Below, one piece after another: positions 8,346 to 17,481 of a DNA stretch of 64,000 nucleotides; the stretch's first letter is position 1, and each line of letters starts with the position of its first letter. The notes under the pieces are model-generated. The model was given only the letters and a program-made list of their open reading frames with translations, had not been told where the DNA came from and ran no database searches. Source of the stretch: Algoriphagus zhangzhouensis (GTDB lineage: Bacteria > Bacteroidota > Bacteroidia > Cytophagales > Cyclobacteriaceae); the NCBI RefSeq assembly GCF_900148515.1, contig NZ_FRXN01000002.1, positions 62,001-126,000 of the forward strand. Direction: 5' to 3'. Position numbers and translations under genes: made by a program.

Positions 8346-9098
8346 ATGGCAGATTTTTTGGAGCAATTAGGTTCAATCTTGTTTTTAGATATTGAAACAG
8401 CGTCTTTGACCGAAAGCTTTGAAGAATTAGACCCAAGACTTCAGGATGAATGGGTCAAAAAAGAAAGGCTCATCAAAACAACCGAAGAAGGTCATATTGA
8501 TCCTGGATCCCTATATTTTGATAGAGCTGGGATTCATGCGGAATTCGGCCAGATAGTATGCATTGGAGTAGGCTATTACCAAAGGAAAAAGAAAGAGAAG
8601 AAGCTGGTTTTCCGTTCCAAGGTTTTTGCCAATGAGAGCGAAAAGGAACTTCTTCAGGAGTTTTCTTCTTTATTGGACAAGAAGAAGTGGGTTTTATGTG
8701 CCCATAACGGAAAGGAATTTGATTTTCCTTACATCTGTAGAAGAATGTTGATTCAAGGCATTCCGCTCCCAGAACCGCTTCAGATTTCAGGTAAAAAACC
8801 ATGGGAAGTTCGTCACCTTGATACCATGGAGCTCTGGAAATTTGGAGATTATAAACATTACACCCGACTAGAATTACTTGCTTCTGTTTTTGGGATTCCA
8901 TCTTCAAAAGACAATTTGGATGGCAGTCAGGTCAACAGTACTTTTCACTTAGAAAATGACCTCGAAAAAATCAAAAAATACTGTCTCAAAGACGTAGAAG
9001 TAACAGCCAGAGTCTACCTAGCGATGAACCCCCAGCTAGAGTTAGAGGAAATTGAAATCATCCAATTAGATGATGATTCAGAACAAAAGGGGGACTAA
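8346..9098 (+). CDS. DEDDy-type 3'-5' exonuclease (PolB-like exonuclease domain protein)
   Basis: The 250-residue protein is a stand-alone RNase H-fold exonuclease. Motif Exo I is LFLDIETASL (D15, E17), Exo II is LCAHNGKEFDFPYICRRM, and Exo III is KYCLKDVEVTARVYL with the Tyr-containing DEDDy pattern. The layout matches the predicted PolB-like 3'-5' exonuclease family in Bacteroidota. It likely trims DNA or RNA ends in the cytoplasm; the substrate is unknown. It directly precedes rnr (33 nt gap), so a shared RNA-processing role is possible but not shown. Confidence 0.85.
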   Translation: MADFLEQLGSILFLDIETASLTESFEELDPRLQDEWVKKERLIKTTEEGHIDPGSLYFDRAGIHAEFGQIVCIGVGYYQRKKKEKKLVFRSKVFANESEKELLQEFSSLLDKKKWVLCAHNGKEFDFPYICRRMLIQGIPLPEPLQISGKKPWEVRHLDTMELWKFGDYKHYTRLELLASVFGIPSSKDNLDGSQVNSTFHLENDLEKIKKYCLKDVEVTARVYLAMNPQLELEEIEIIQLDDDSEQKGD

Positions 9099-9131
9099 AA
9101 TTTTTATTAATCACCTAATAGTACCCAAATC

Positions 9132-11330
9132 ATGGGAAGAAAATCAAGAAAACATAATCCAAAACATAAAGGAGGAAATAGTGCAGACTCGGCCTCATTG
9201 GCCAAGCGACTCCTCCAGTTTTTAGACTCAAATTACGGACAAGAATTTACGGCCAAACAGATTATCAAAAAGCTGGAAATCCGTGACTCACTCACCAAAG
9301 GTGGAGTAGAGCCAGTTTTGTATAAACTTGTAGATAGCGGAGCTGTTTCCAAAAGTCCGAGAAATTATTTTTCATCCACCAAAGATCCAGACTTCATCAT
9401 CGGCACGGTAGACTTTGTCAATCCTCGATTTGCCTTTGTCATACCTGAAGATCCAGCTCATACGGGTGGAGACATTTTGGTAAAAGAAGCCGATCTCAAA
9501 CAAGCTTTGGATGGAGATAGAGTTCGCGTCATGGTTTATCCATTGAAAGGAAAAACTGGCCGAATCGAAGGAAAAGTCCTTGAAATCGTTGAGCGTGAAA
9601 GAGATGAATTTGTAGGTAGGGTGGAAATCTCTCCGCGATTCGCTTTTGTCGTGCCCGATTTCAAAAAAATGCACAAGGACATCTTTGTGCACAGAGGAGA
9701 TCTCAAAGGTGCTGAGCACAATGAAAAGGTCATAGTAAAATTAACCGAGTGGAGAGAAGGGGACAAAAACCCAACCGGTAAAGTTATCCGTGTCTTAGGA
9801 AAAGCCGGAGTTCACGAAGTAGAAATCCACTCCATAATGGCTGAATTTGGACTACCATTCGAATATCCTGAAGAGCCAAATGAGGAAGCAAATGCGATTC
9901 CTGAGAAAATAACTGCTAAGGAAATCAAAGCTAGAAAGGATTTCAGAGATGTTACCACATTTACAATTGACCCGGTAGATGCGAAGGATTTTGATGATGC
10001 CATTTCATATCGAACATTAGAAAATGGAAACCTGGAGGTTGGTGTTCATATTGCTGATGTGACCCATTATGTCAAGCCAAAAACGGCCCTTGAAAAAGAA
10101 GCTTATGATAGAGCCACTTCAGTTTATTTGGTAGATCGAACAATTCCAATGCTCCCTGAGAGGCTGAGTAACGGGCTTTGTTCCTTGCGCCCAAACGAAG
10201 ACAAATTGACTTTTGCCTGCGTATTTGAGATGGACTCCAATGCCAATGTGATCAATCATTGGATCGGCAGAACAGTCATTCATTCCGACAGAAGGTTTGC
10301 ATATGAGGAAGCCCAAGAAAATATCGACAATCAAGCTGGAGATTATTTTCAAGAATTGACTTTGCTAAATGATCTTGCTAAAAAAGTCCGGATGAAAAGA
10401 TTTTCGAATGGAGCTGTCAATTTCGAAACAGTTGAGGTCAAATTTAAGTTGGATGAAAAAGGAACTCCTTTAGGTCTGATGGTGAAGGAGCGAAAAGACA
10501 TCCACAAGATGATTGAGGAGTTTATGCTTTTGGCCAATAAATATGTGGCTGAGTTTATTTACAAAAAGCATAGCGGAACTGATACCTTTGTGTACAGAAC
10601 GCATGACTCCCCAGACATGGAAAGACTTGAGACATTTTCGGGTTTTGCCAAAAGATTTGGACATCAGGTAGATCTGGAAAATGAGAGAAAAATCTCCACA
10701 GCCCTCAATAAGTTGATGGATGAAATTCAGGGTAAGCCTGAACAAAATGTATTGGAGCAATTGGCTATTAGAAGTATGGCGAAGGCAAAATATACCACAG
10801 AACCGAAAGGTCACTTTGGATTGGCTTTTCCTCATTATACTCACTTTACATCGCCAATCAGAAGATATCCTGACATGATGGTTCACCGTCTGTTGGAGCA
10901 TTATTTGGATGGAGGAAAATCTCCTGAAGCAGAACCTTGGGAGGTGAAATGTGTTCATTCTTCGGAAAGAGAAAAACGTGCTGCTGATGCAGAAAGAGCC
11001 TCAATCAAATACAAGCAAGTAGAGTTTATGTCCCTTGCAGAGGAGAAGGATTATGAAGGCATTGTCACTGGTGTAACTGAATGGGGGGTATTCGTAGAAA
11101 TCACCGAAACCAAGTGTGAAGGTATGATCAGAGTCCAGGATATGGATGACGATTTTTACGAATTTGACGAGAAAAACATGCGTCTCATTGGGACGAGAAC
11201 AAAAAAAATGATCACTTTGGGAGACAAAGTGATGGTACGGGTAGTTAATACCGATATAGACCGTAGAACAATCGATTTGGAATTTGCAAGTAATGACGAA
11301 AGAAAGCCTCGCCCACGCGCTTTTAGATAA
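9132..11330 (+). CDS. rnr: Ribonuclease R (3'-5' exoribonuclease)
   Basis: A 732-residue RNase II/R-family enzyme that degrades structured RNA processively. Domains in order: a basic N-terminus, winged helix (about 20-75), two cold-shock OB folds (about 80-230), the RNB catalytic domain starting at DVTTFTIDPVDAKDFDDAISY with the Asp cluster that binds Mg2+, and a C-terminal S1 domain (EGIVTGVTEWGVFVEI). The long Lys-rich tail of E. coli RNase R is absent; the protein ends shortly after S1. Its last 38 nt overlap the prenyl synthase reading frame, implying translational coupling. Confidence 0.95.
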   Translation: MGRKSRKHNPKHKGGNSADSASLAKRLLQFLDSNYGQEFTAKQIIKKLEIRDSLTKGGVEPVLYKLVDSGAVSKSPRNYFSSTKDPDFIIGTVDFVNPRFAFVIPEDPAHTGGDILVKEADLKQALDGDRVRVMVYPLKGKTGRIEGKVLEIVERERDEFVGRVEISPRFAFVVPDFKKMHKDIFVHRGDLKGAEHNEKVIVKLTEWREGDKNPTGKVIRVLGKAGVHEVEIHSIMAEFGLPFEYPEEPNEEANAIPEKITAKEIKARKDFRDVTTFTIDPVDAKDFDDAISYRTLENGNLEVGVHIADVTHYVKPKTALEKEAYDRATSVYLVDRTIPMLPERLSNGLCSLRPNEDKLTFACVFEMDSNANVINHWIGRTVIHSDRRFAYEEAQENIDNQAGDYFQELTLLNDLAKKVRMKRFSNGAVNFETVEVKFKLDEKGTPLGLMVKERKDIHKMIEEFMLLANKYVAEFIYKKHSGTDTFVYRTHDSPDMERLETFSGFAKRFGHQVDLENERKISTALNKLMDEIQGKPEQNVLEQLAIRSMAKAKYTTEPKGHFGLAFPHYTHFTSPIRRYPDMMVHRLLEHYLDGGKSPEAEPWEVKCVHSSEREKRAADAERASIKYKQVEFMSLAEEKDYEGIVTGVTEWGVFVEITETKCEGMIRVQDMDDDFYEFDEKNMRLIGTRTKKMITLGDKVMVRVVNTDIDRRTIDLEFASNDERKPRPRAFR

Positions 11331-12279
11331 ACTAGAAACCTACATCCGAAGTCAAAAATTCGGAGACACCCCTCAAGAATTATACGAGCCGATATCTTAT
11401 ATATTAAGCCTTGAAGGCAAAAGAATCCGGCCCCTGTTAAGCCTTCTGGCCTATGGGATGTATAAAAATGATCCCGAATCTATATTGAGTCAGGCATCTG
11501 CTGTTGAGATTTTTCACAATTTCACTTTGATGCATGATGACATCATGGACAATGCTCCTTTGAGAAGAGGAAAAATGACTGTTCATGAAAAATGGAATAG
11601 CAATGTCGCTATCCTTTCGGGGGACGTAATGCTGGTAAGAGCATATGATTATCTATTGCCTACGGAGCCAGCATTACTTCCAACAGTCATACGCCTTTTC
11701 AATGAAACCGCTGCAGGCGTATGTGAGGGACAACAGATGGATATGAATTTCGAAACAAGAGATGAAGTTCATGAGGAAGAGTACCTAACCATGATTCGTC
11801 TGAAAACTGCTGTATTGTTAGGTTACGCTTTACAAATGGGGGCTATCCTTGCTGATGCCATTGAGGAAGATGCTCAAAAGATTTATGATTTTGGAGTCAA
11901 CGTAGGAGTAGGCTTTCAATTGAAAGACGATTTGCTGGATGTATATGCTGACCAAGCCAAATTCGGCAAACAAGTAGGTGGAGATATCATTTCAAATAAA
12001 AAAACCTACCTACTAATCAAAGCCTTGGAACTTGCTGAAGGTGAGGATAAAAAGAAACTTGATTATTGGATTGCTCAAGAAGATTTTGACAAAGAAGAAA
12101 AAGTGAATGCCGTAAAAGGTATTTATGAAAAGTTGGGAATCAAAAAACTCGCAGAGAATAAGATGAATGATTTTTTCAATCAGGGTTTTGAGCAGTTGGA
12201 ATCAATTCATTACAAAAACGCAGCTTTTTACGAGGAAATCCGTCAATTGACAGAAGACCTGATTCATAGAGAAAAATAA
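11293..12279 (+). CDS. Short-chain polyprenyl diphosphate synthase (GGPP/FPP type)
   Basis: The 328-residue protein condenses isopentenyl diphosphate with allylic diphosphates. The first Asp-rich motif is HDDIMDNAPLRRG (D82, D83, D86) and the second is FQLKDDLLDVYAD. The fifth residue before the first motif is Phe (F77), and there is no two-residue insertion in the motif; in this family that points to a C15-C20 product, GGPP being more likely. The ATG at 11293 is preferred over a TTG at 11284. It overlaps the end of rnr by 38 nt. It differs from the long-chain paralogue at 47733-48707. Confidence 0.85.
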   Translation: MTKESLAHALLDKLETYIRSQKFGDTPQELYEPISYILSLEGKRIRPLLSLLAYGMYKNDPESILSQASAVEIFHNFTLMHDDIMDNAPLRRGKMTVHEKWNSNVAILSGDVMLVRAYDYLLPTEPALLPTVIRLFNETAAGVCEGQQMDMNFETRDEVHEEEYLTMIRLKTAVLLGYALQMGAILADAIEEDAQKIYDFGVNVGVGFQLKDDLLDVYADQAKFGKQVGGDIISNKKTYLLIKALELAEGEDKKKLDYWIAQEDFDKEEKVNAVKGIYEKLGIKKLAENKMNDFFNQGFEQLESIHYKNAAFYEEIRQLTEDLIHREK

Positions 12280-12281
12280 GC

Positions 12282-12911
12282 ATGAGCCTTTCGATTACCG
12301 TCATTCTGATCATACTTACTGTGATCAGTAGTTTTTATGGATTCAACAACCTAAGCTTTATTGAGCGATGGATGTTTATTCCTTATAAAATCAAAAACCG
12401 CAAACAATGGGACCGGTTTGTTTTATCTGGGTTCATTCACAAAGATTACATCCATTTGCTGTTCAACATGTTCACTTTCTACTTTTTCGGTAGAGTCGTT
12501 GAGCAATTCTTGATGTATAAATTTGGAGCGATGGTTGGTGGGATAGTATTTGTACTATTCTACATACTTGGGATCATCATAGCAGATATCCCTACCTATT
12601 TAAAAAATCAAGACAACTCCTATTACAGAGCCTTGGGAGCTTCAGGAGGAACTGCCGCTACAGTCTTTGCAAGCATCATCATTTTGCCTTTGGCTGATAT
12701 CTGTCTATTTGGAATCTTGTGCCTTCCCGGATTTATTCTTGGAGCATTATTCTTGATCTACTCTTACACCAAAGGAAGACAAGACAATGATGGTATTAAC
12801 CATGATGCTCATTTATATGGTGCCTTATTTGGAATCATTTTCATCCTGATTCTATCTCCAAGTAGTGCGCTCAATTTTATAGATCAAATCAAGGACTGGA
12901 AATTATTTTAA
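12282..12911 (+). CDS. Rhomboid family intramembrane serine protease
   Basis: A 209-residue polytopic protein with about six transmembrane helices. Landmarks: HLLFNMFTFYFFG (after a conserved HxxxHLLFNM-type first segment), the catalytic serine S121 in GASGG, and the catalytic histidine in the last helix, NHDAHLYGALFG (H177). Rhomboids cleave membrane proteins within or near the bilayer. It begins 2 nt after the prenyl synthase gene, so it belongs to the same operon, and is closed by the hairpin at 12915-12944. Confidence 0.88.
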   Translation: MSLSITVILIILTVISSFYGFNNLSFIERWMFIPYKIKNRKQWDRFVLSGFIHKDYIHLLFNMFTFYFFGRVVEQFLMYKFGAMVGGIVFVLFYILGIIIADIPTYLKNQDNSYYRALGASGGTAATVFASIIILPLADICLFGILCLPGFILGALFLIYSYTKGRQDNDGINHDAHLYGALFGIIFILILSPSSALNFIDQIKDWKLF

Positions 12912-12914
12912 AAG

Positions 12915-12944
12915 AAAAGCCTCTCAAAATTGAGAGGCTTTTTT
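12915..12944. terminator. Bidirectional rho-independent terminator
   Basis: A long stem AAGCCTCTCA / TGAGAGGCTT with a 4-nt loop is flanked by A's on the left and a T6 run on the right. It can end both the rhomboid operon (+) and the VPS10-like gene (-, stop at 12948). Confidence 0.85.
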
Positions 12945-12947
12945 CAT

Positions 12948-15900
12948 TTATTTTTTGACATCTATTTTCGTTCGCATTTCATCTATATTGAGAACCTTCG
13001 AGATTTGCTCTTGTTCCAGCTTCTTGAACTTAGCCAGCTGAACATCAATCAGCTCAGTAATTTCACCTCTAACTTCTTCGGATTGATCAGTTGGAGGATA
13101 GTCTCCATAACCTACCACATTGTTCAGATGGGCTAGCTTATTGTTCAATCTAATTGGGAAATTCAAAGGATCCTGACGGCTGCTGTTCTTGGTTTGATAA
13201 AGCTCCTCTTCTATGCTCTTCATCTCAGCTTTGATCTGCTCCAGATTTGCAGGCTTTGTCTCCAAACTATCCAAAGCTTCTCTGTATTGACGAATCAACT
13301 TGATCGTTTGATGAGTCTCTGTCAGCTTTCGATTCACCTTCATCAAGAACTCGAATTGCTTTTCCAAATCTGCCTGGGAAGTTTCATATCTAGGGTCCGC
13401 CAAGACTTTGAAATCTTGAACTTGAGAGCTGCCATCCAAAGTCATTTTTACTTTGTAATCTCCCGGAACTACTGCCGGACCTCTCAAACTTCCAGACCAC
13501 ATAATTAGACCTTCAAAATCTTCAGCATCTTCTACTCTCAGATTCCAATTGAACTTATTACTTCCTGCTTTCACTTTCAAAGTATCTCCCATGTAGCCTT
13601 TGGTGGAGAAAGTTCTTAGGACATTATTTCTGTTGTCCAAGAATTCAATCTTCAATTCATCTTTTGGATCCTCTTTCAAGAAATAATAAACCAAAACACC
13701 ACCAGCTCTATTGGCTCCTTCAGTATTTGACTTTCTACTCACACCATCAATTCTGTAAGAATCCTGAGGTTTATATAAGTGTAGTGCATCGTTTTCATCA
13801 CCTGGTTCTGCTTGATGCAAAACAGTCAAATCATCTATGAGCCAAAATGATCTTCCCTGAGTAGCAGCAATCAAATTATTTTCTTTCACTGCCAAATCTG
13901 TGATTGGAACTATTGGTAGATTCATCTGTAATGAATGCCAATTGGCTCCATCATCATTGGAATAATACATCCCTGTTTCAGTTCCTGCATAAAGCATTCC
14001 TCGCTTCACTGGATCCACGCGAATCACTCTTGTAAAATGCTCTGGATCAATACCTGAAGTGATCTTTGTCCAGGTTTTACCATAGTCCTTTGTCTTATAA
14101 AGATATGGTTCATAGTTCCCGCTTTTATACCCGGTAGCAGCAAAATACATTTCGCCAGCATCAAAAGGACTTGCCTCTATGCTATTGATTTGAAGCCATT
14201 CAGGCATATCTGCAGGAGTTACATTATCCCAAGTCACTCCATTATCAGTTGTCACATGCACCAACCCATCATCAGAACCAGCCCAGATGACACCCTGCTT
14301 AACTGGTGATTCAGCAGCTGTAAAGATGGTTGCATAGTATTCTACAGAAGTATTATCCTTGGTGATCGGTCCTCCGGATGGACCTAATTTACTCTTATCA
14401 TTTCTAGTCAAATCAGGAGAGAACACTTCCCAGCTTTGACCTTCATTCGTTGATCTGTGAAATTGATTACTTGTCGTATAAATCAGGTCAGAATTGTGTG
14501 GTGAAAAGAAAATTGGGAAATTCCACTGGAATCTATATTTCATCCCTTCAGCTCCATGCCCCATTGGGTTATCAGGCCAAACATTCACATTTCTGGAGAT
14601 ACCTTTGTCGTGATCGAAACGTATCAAAAGACCTCCATAAGAACCTCCATAGACAATGTCATTGTCATCCGGATCTGGAGCAAGCCAACCTGACTCACCA
14701 CCTGCGGAAACTTCCCAATCACTTTCAGAGATCCCGCCCATACCGTCAATTCTATGACGAATTCTTAGCGTGGTGTTATCCTGCTGTGCTCCGTAAATTC
14801 TATAAGGGAAAGATTCATCCGTGATCACTCTGTAAAACTGGGCTGTTGGCTGATTGTAATAGGTAGACCAATTCTTCCCTCCGTCTTCAGAAACCTGAGC
14901 ACCTCCATCATCAGCAATCACCATTCTTTGGTTGTTGTTAGGATCAATCCATAGATCATGATGATCCCCATGTGGAGCATTTGCACTCTTGAATGTTTTA
15001 CCGCCGTCGGTTGATTTATGGTAGCTCACATTCAAAACGTAAACAATCTCTTCGTCCTGAGGATCAGCAAAAATTCTAGAATAATACCAAGCTCTTTGTC
15101 TTAGGTTTCTATCCTCATTGGTTTTAGTCCAGCTTTCACCTGCATCGTCTGAAACAAAGACTCCTCCGTTCTCATTCTCTATGATTGCAAAAACCTTATT
15201 GGAATTAACAGGAGAAACATCAACTCCCATGATTCCCAAAACTCCTTCAGGGAACCCTTCTTTCTTAGTTAGATCTTCCCAGGTTTTTCCTCCATCTGTC
15301 GATTTGAACATTTTGGAACCAGGACCTCCACTTTCTAAGGAATAAGGAGTTCTTTTCAGCTCCCAAGTTGAGGCATACAAGGTCTCTGGGTCTTTAGGAT
15401 CAAAGACTAAATCAATGGCCCCTGCGATTTCTGATTCGTAAAGAACCTTTTCCCAAGTCGCTCCGCCATCTGTCGTTTTGTACACTCCTCTTTCATCACT
15501 TGGCTTGAAAATATCTCCAAGTACCGCTGCATAAACAATATCAGGGTTGGTTGGGTGAATTTTCAATCTTGCAACAAATCGGCTTTTGTCTAGTCCAGCT
15601 CTTTCCCAGGTTTTACCTGCATCTTTACTTTTCCAGATGCCATAGCCATAAGAGACATTCCCTCTTACTGTATATTCTCCGCCTCCGGCATAAACTACAC
15701 TGGTATCACTTTGGGAAACTGCAACGGACCCAATGGAACCTCCGAAGTAGCCATCCGAAACAGGCTTCCAAGTGATTCCCGAATCGACTGTCTTCCAAAC
15801 TCCACCGCCGGTAGAGCCGAAATAATAAGTATGGTCTGAACCAGCAACTCCAGTTACTGCATCAGCCCGGCCGCCTCGAAAGGGGCCTATTGATCTCCAT

Positions 15901-16013
15901 TCCAATGCCTTGTAAACATCAGGATTGGCTACATTTTGAGCTTCTGAGGGAGTGGTTTGAAATAAAAAACAAACCAGCAACCCCAACAAGCCCAATGAGT
16001 ATTTATTCTTCAT
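12948..16013 (-). CDS. Exported VPS10/BNR-repeat (sortilin-like) glycosyl-hydrolase-like protein
   Basis: The 1021-residue protein has a Sec signal peptide (MKNKYSLGLLGLLVCFLFQTTPSEAQ). It contains at least ten BNR/Asp-box turns (S.DGGKTW type, for example KTVDSGITWKPV, KTTDGGATWEKV, KSTDGGKTWEDL, SNDDGANWHSL), the mark of VPS10/sortilin beta-propellers. A C-terminal part without Asp boxes includes a helical, charged region (about 880-1010). Proteins of this kind are common and often duplicated in Bacteroidota; they are annotated as glycosyl hydrolases without catalytic evidence. No obvious type IX secretion domain ends the protein, so a periplasmic location is likely. Confidence 0.85.
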   Translation of the reverse strand: MKNKYSLGLLGLLVCFLFQTTPSEAQNVANPDVYKALEWRSIGPFRGGRADAVTGVAGSDHTYYFGSTGGGVWKTVDSGITWKPVSDGYFGGSIGSVAVSQSDTSVVYAGGGEYTVRGNVSYGYGIWKSKDAGKTWERAGLDKSRFVARLKIHPTNPDIVYAAVLGDIFKPSDERGVYKTTDGGATWEKVLYESEIAGAIDLVFDPKDPETLYASTWELKRTPYSLESGGPGSKMFKSTDGGKTWEDLTKKEGFPEGVLGIMGVDVSPVNSNKVFAIIENENGGVFVSDDAGESWTKTNEDRNLRQRAWYYSRIFADPQDEEIVYVLNVSYHKSTDGGKTFKSANAPHGDHHDLWIDPNNNQRMVIADDGGAQVSEDGGKNWSTYYNQPTAQFYRVITDESFPYRIYGAQQDNTTLRIRHRIDGMGGISESDWEVSAGGESGWLAPDPDDNDIVYGGSYGGLLIRFDHDKGISRNVNVWPDNPMGHGAEGMKYRFQWNFPIFFSPHNSDLIYTTSNQFHRSTNEGQSWEVFSPDLTRNDKSKLGPSGGPITKDNTSVEYYATIFTAAESPVKQGVIWAGSDDGLVHVTTDNGVTWDNVTPADMPEWLQINSIEASPFDAGEMYFAATGYKSGNYEPYLYKTKDYGKTWTKITSGIDPEHFTRVIRVDPVKRGMLYAGTETGMYYSNDDGANWHSLQMNLPIVPITDLAVKENNLIAATQGRSFWLIDDLTVLHQAEPGDENDALHLYKPQDSYRIDGVSRKSNTEGANRAGGVLVYYFLKEDPKDELKIEFLDNRNNVLRTFSTKGYMGDTLKVKAGSNKFNWNLRVEDAEDFEGLIMWSGSLRGPAVVPGDYKVKMTLDGSSQVQDFKVLADPRYETSQADLEKQFEFLMKVNRKLTETHQTIKLIRQYREALDSLETKPANLEQIKAEMKSIEEELYQTKNSSRQDPLNFPIRLNNKLAHLNNVVGYGDYPPTDQSEEVRGEITELIDVQLAKFKKLEQEQISKVLNIDEMRTKIDVKK

Positions 16014-16117
16014 AAGGATTTAATTTGGTGGTTGCCTGAAGATAAAAAAATTAGATGTAGCCATTTATGCCGCTTACAAAATTTTCAAATCAATCAATTG
16101 AGAATAAGGCATAAAAA

Positions 16118-16141
16118 AAGCCCCGTCTTTCGACAGGGCTT
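16118..16141 (-). terminator. Terminator of the rplU-rpmA operon
   Basis: A hairpin AAGCCC-C-GTC / GAC-A-GGGCTT with loop TTTC and one C/A mismatch lies 24 bp after the rpmA stop. On the minus strand it is followed by a run of U (seven consecutive A on the + strand). Confidence 0.8.
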
Positions 16142-16164
16142 CATTCAAATAATTTTCGTAGGTC

Positions 16165-16425
16165 TTATGCCTCAGCAGGAAGAACGCTAACGTAAGATTT
16201 GCCATCTGCTTTCTTTCTGAAGGCAACTTTACCATCAGTCAAAGCAAACAAAGTGTGGTCTTTTCCAACACCCACGTTGTTACCTGGATGATGCTTTGTA
16301 CCTCTTTGTCTTACGATGATGTTACCGGCGATAACTGCTTCGCCACCAAATTTCTTCACACCCAATCTTTTGGAATGTGACTCTCTACCGTTTTTGGAAC
16401 TACCTACACCTTTTTTGTGTGCCAT
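16165..16425 (-). CDS. rpmA: Large-subunit ribosomal protein bL27
   Basis: The 86-residue protein begins [28 protein letters not shown], the highly conserved bL27 N-terminus that reaches towards the peptidyl-transferase centre, and contains [19 protein letters not shown]. There is no Firmicutes-type cleavable N-extension. It lies 35 bp after rplU on the same strand, the standard L21-L27 order. Confidence 0.97.
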   Translation of the reverse strand: MAHKKGVGSSKNGRESHSKRLGVKKFGGEAVIAGNIIVRQRGTKHHPGNNVGVGKDHTLFALTDGKVAFRKKADGKSYVSVLPAEA

Positions 16426-16460
16426 GGTTTTATACGTTTATGGTTTTCTGTGAGGAAAAC

Positions 16461-16772
16461 TTAGAGTGTAATATTTTCAATCAATACTTTGGTGAAGTCT
16501 TGTCTGTGACCGTTCTTCTTCTTGTAGCCTTTTCTACGCTTCTTCTTGAAGACGATGACTTTATCACCTTTTACGTGATCTAGCACCTTGCCAGATACCT
16601 TAGCGCCCGCGATAACAGGAGCACCAACAGACACATTCCCGTCAGCTTCTGCCAACAGTACTTGGTCAAATTCCACGGAAGCGCCAGTTTCTGCGTCTAG
16701 CTTAGGAGCATAGACAAACTGATCTTTTGTTACTTTGAACTGCTTACCAGCGATGTTTACAATTGCGTACAT
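16461..16772 (-). CDS. rplU: Large-subunit ribosomal protein bL21
   Basis: The 103-residue protein MYAIVNIAGKQFKVTKDQFVYAPKL... has the bL21 fold with the typical end KRRKGYKKKNGHRQDFTKVLIENI. The ATG at 16772 matches the family start; an in-frame upstream extension to 16835 would cross the promoter and is rejected. It is the first gene of the L21-L27 operon. Confidence 0.97.
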   Translation of the reverse strand: MYAIVNIAGKQFKVTKDQFVYAPKLDAETGASVEFDQVLLAEADGNVSVGAPVIAGAKVSGKVLDHVKGDKVIVFKKKRRKGYKKKNGHRQDFTKVLIENITL

Positions 16773-16808
16773 GTCGTTTATTAATGATTCTTTGTCGAAA
16801 TCGGAGTG

Positions 16809-16836
16809 CAAATATAAGGAAGAGTATTTGAACAAA
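16809..16836 (-). promoter_or_regulatory. Promoter of the rplU-rpmA operon
   Basis: On the minus strand, TTTG (16836 to 16833), a 16-nt spacer and TATATTTG (16816 to 16809) fit the Bacteroidota consensus TTTG / TAnnTTTG. The predicted transcription start lies about 30 nt upstream of the rplU ATG. Confidence 0.6.
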
Positions 16837-17136
16837 AAAACAGCCCCAAAAAATTATTCACTCCTTAACCGTGACTTTTTCAGGTTGTTAGACCTCAATA
16901 CACCTTTTATTGCACATTTTCAAGAGCCATCTTATCCTATTTTATCCTCAGATTTGCATCTAAATCAGGAAGAATCTGAATGCATCCCGGAGGAGAAAAG
17001 GCGATGTAGAAATTAGCGATCAAACCCTAAATTAATTATTTAATAATCACCAAAAATTGATTTAAGGTTTTATATAAAATCTCAATTTAAACCTGATTTT
17101 CAATCATTTATTAAGTATAAAACCATAATTCAAAAA

Positions 17137-17157
17137 TTGACCAGGGTTCAAAAAATA
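17137..17157 (+). repeat. Direct repeat copy 1 upstream of nrdB
   Basis: A 21-bp element (TTGACCAGG then GTTCAAAAAATA) that recurs at 17293-17313 with 19 identical bases. It could be an operator for a transcription factor. Confidence 0.6.
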
Positions 17158-17292
17158 GCTTGAATTGGGTTAAAAATATTTTTTTCAAAAAAGTTGAAAA
17201 AAGTTTACACCGCCCAAAATGGCCATTTCAGCTAATCTTAAGCTTTACTTGAATTGTCATAATTAATTAATTTACTGATACTTAAATAACAT

Positions 17293-17313
17293 TTGACCAA
17301 AGTTCAAAAAATA
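17293..17313 (+). repeat. Direct repeat copy 2 upstream of nrdB
   Basis: The second copy (TTGACCAAA then GTTCAAAAAATA) differs from the first only at two adjacent positions. Its end abuts the ACCCTT/AAGGGT hairpin. Confidence 0.6.
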
Positions 17314-17370
17314 CCCTTAAGTAGCTATTCAAGGGTTTTATTTCTGGATTTTGGTTCACATATTTGTTCA

Positions 17371-17400
17371 AAGGCTGTTCTGAAAAGGCAGCCTTTTCTA
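17371..17400 (+). terminator. Terminator-like hairpin in the nrdB leader
   Basis: A 7-bp stem AAGGCTG / CAGCCTT with an 11-nt loop is followed by TTCTA. The U tract is weak, so it may be an attenuator or an mRNA-stability element rather than a full terminator. It lies 87 nt before the nrdB ATG. Confidence 0.4.
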
Positions 17401-17481
17401 TCCCAGACAAGCATTTGCAAGATGCTATCCGACTGAAATTAAAAGAATTAAACCGTTACCAAATAAAACCAACAGAGTACG

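Larger units (their letters stand above)
16837..17481. promoter_or_regulatory. Long A+T-rich leader region of nrdBA with paired direct repeats and two hairpins
   Basis: No convincing gene is seen in this roughly 640-bp gap; short frames lack coding character. It holds two near-identical 21-bp copies (17137-17157 and 17293-17313, 19 of 21 matching: TTGACCA, then GG or AA, then GTTCAAAAAATA) in the same orientation, 156 bp apart. Two hairpins follow: ACCCTT/AAGGGT at 17313-17336 with T-rich downstream bases, and AAGGCTG/CAGCCTT at 17371-17395. No NrdR-box pair or cobalamin riboswitch was recognised. Regulation of ribonucleotide reductase through these elements is an inference. Confidence 0.5.

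Noticed and set aside
12948..16013. Reading the BNR-repeat protein as a sialidase or true glycosyl hydrolase
   Set aside because: Asp-box repeats alone do not show catalysis; no sialidase Arg triad or other catalytic signature was evident.
16735..17016. + strand frame of 93 codons upstream of nrdB
   Set aside because: Covers the rplU start and promoter on the other strand and lacks coding character.
16837..17481. Adenosylcobalamin riboswitch or NrdR boxes ahead of nrdBA
   Set aside because: I could not find the B12-box or the paired NrdR consensus; the repeats there differ.
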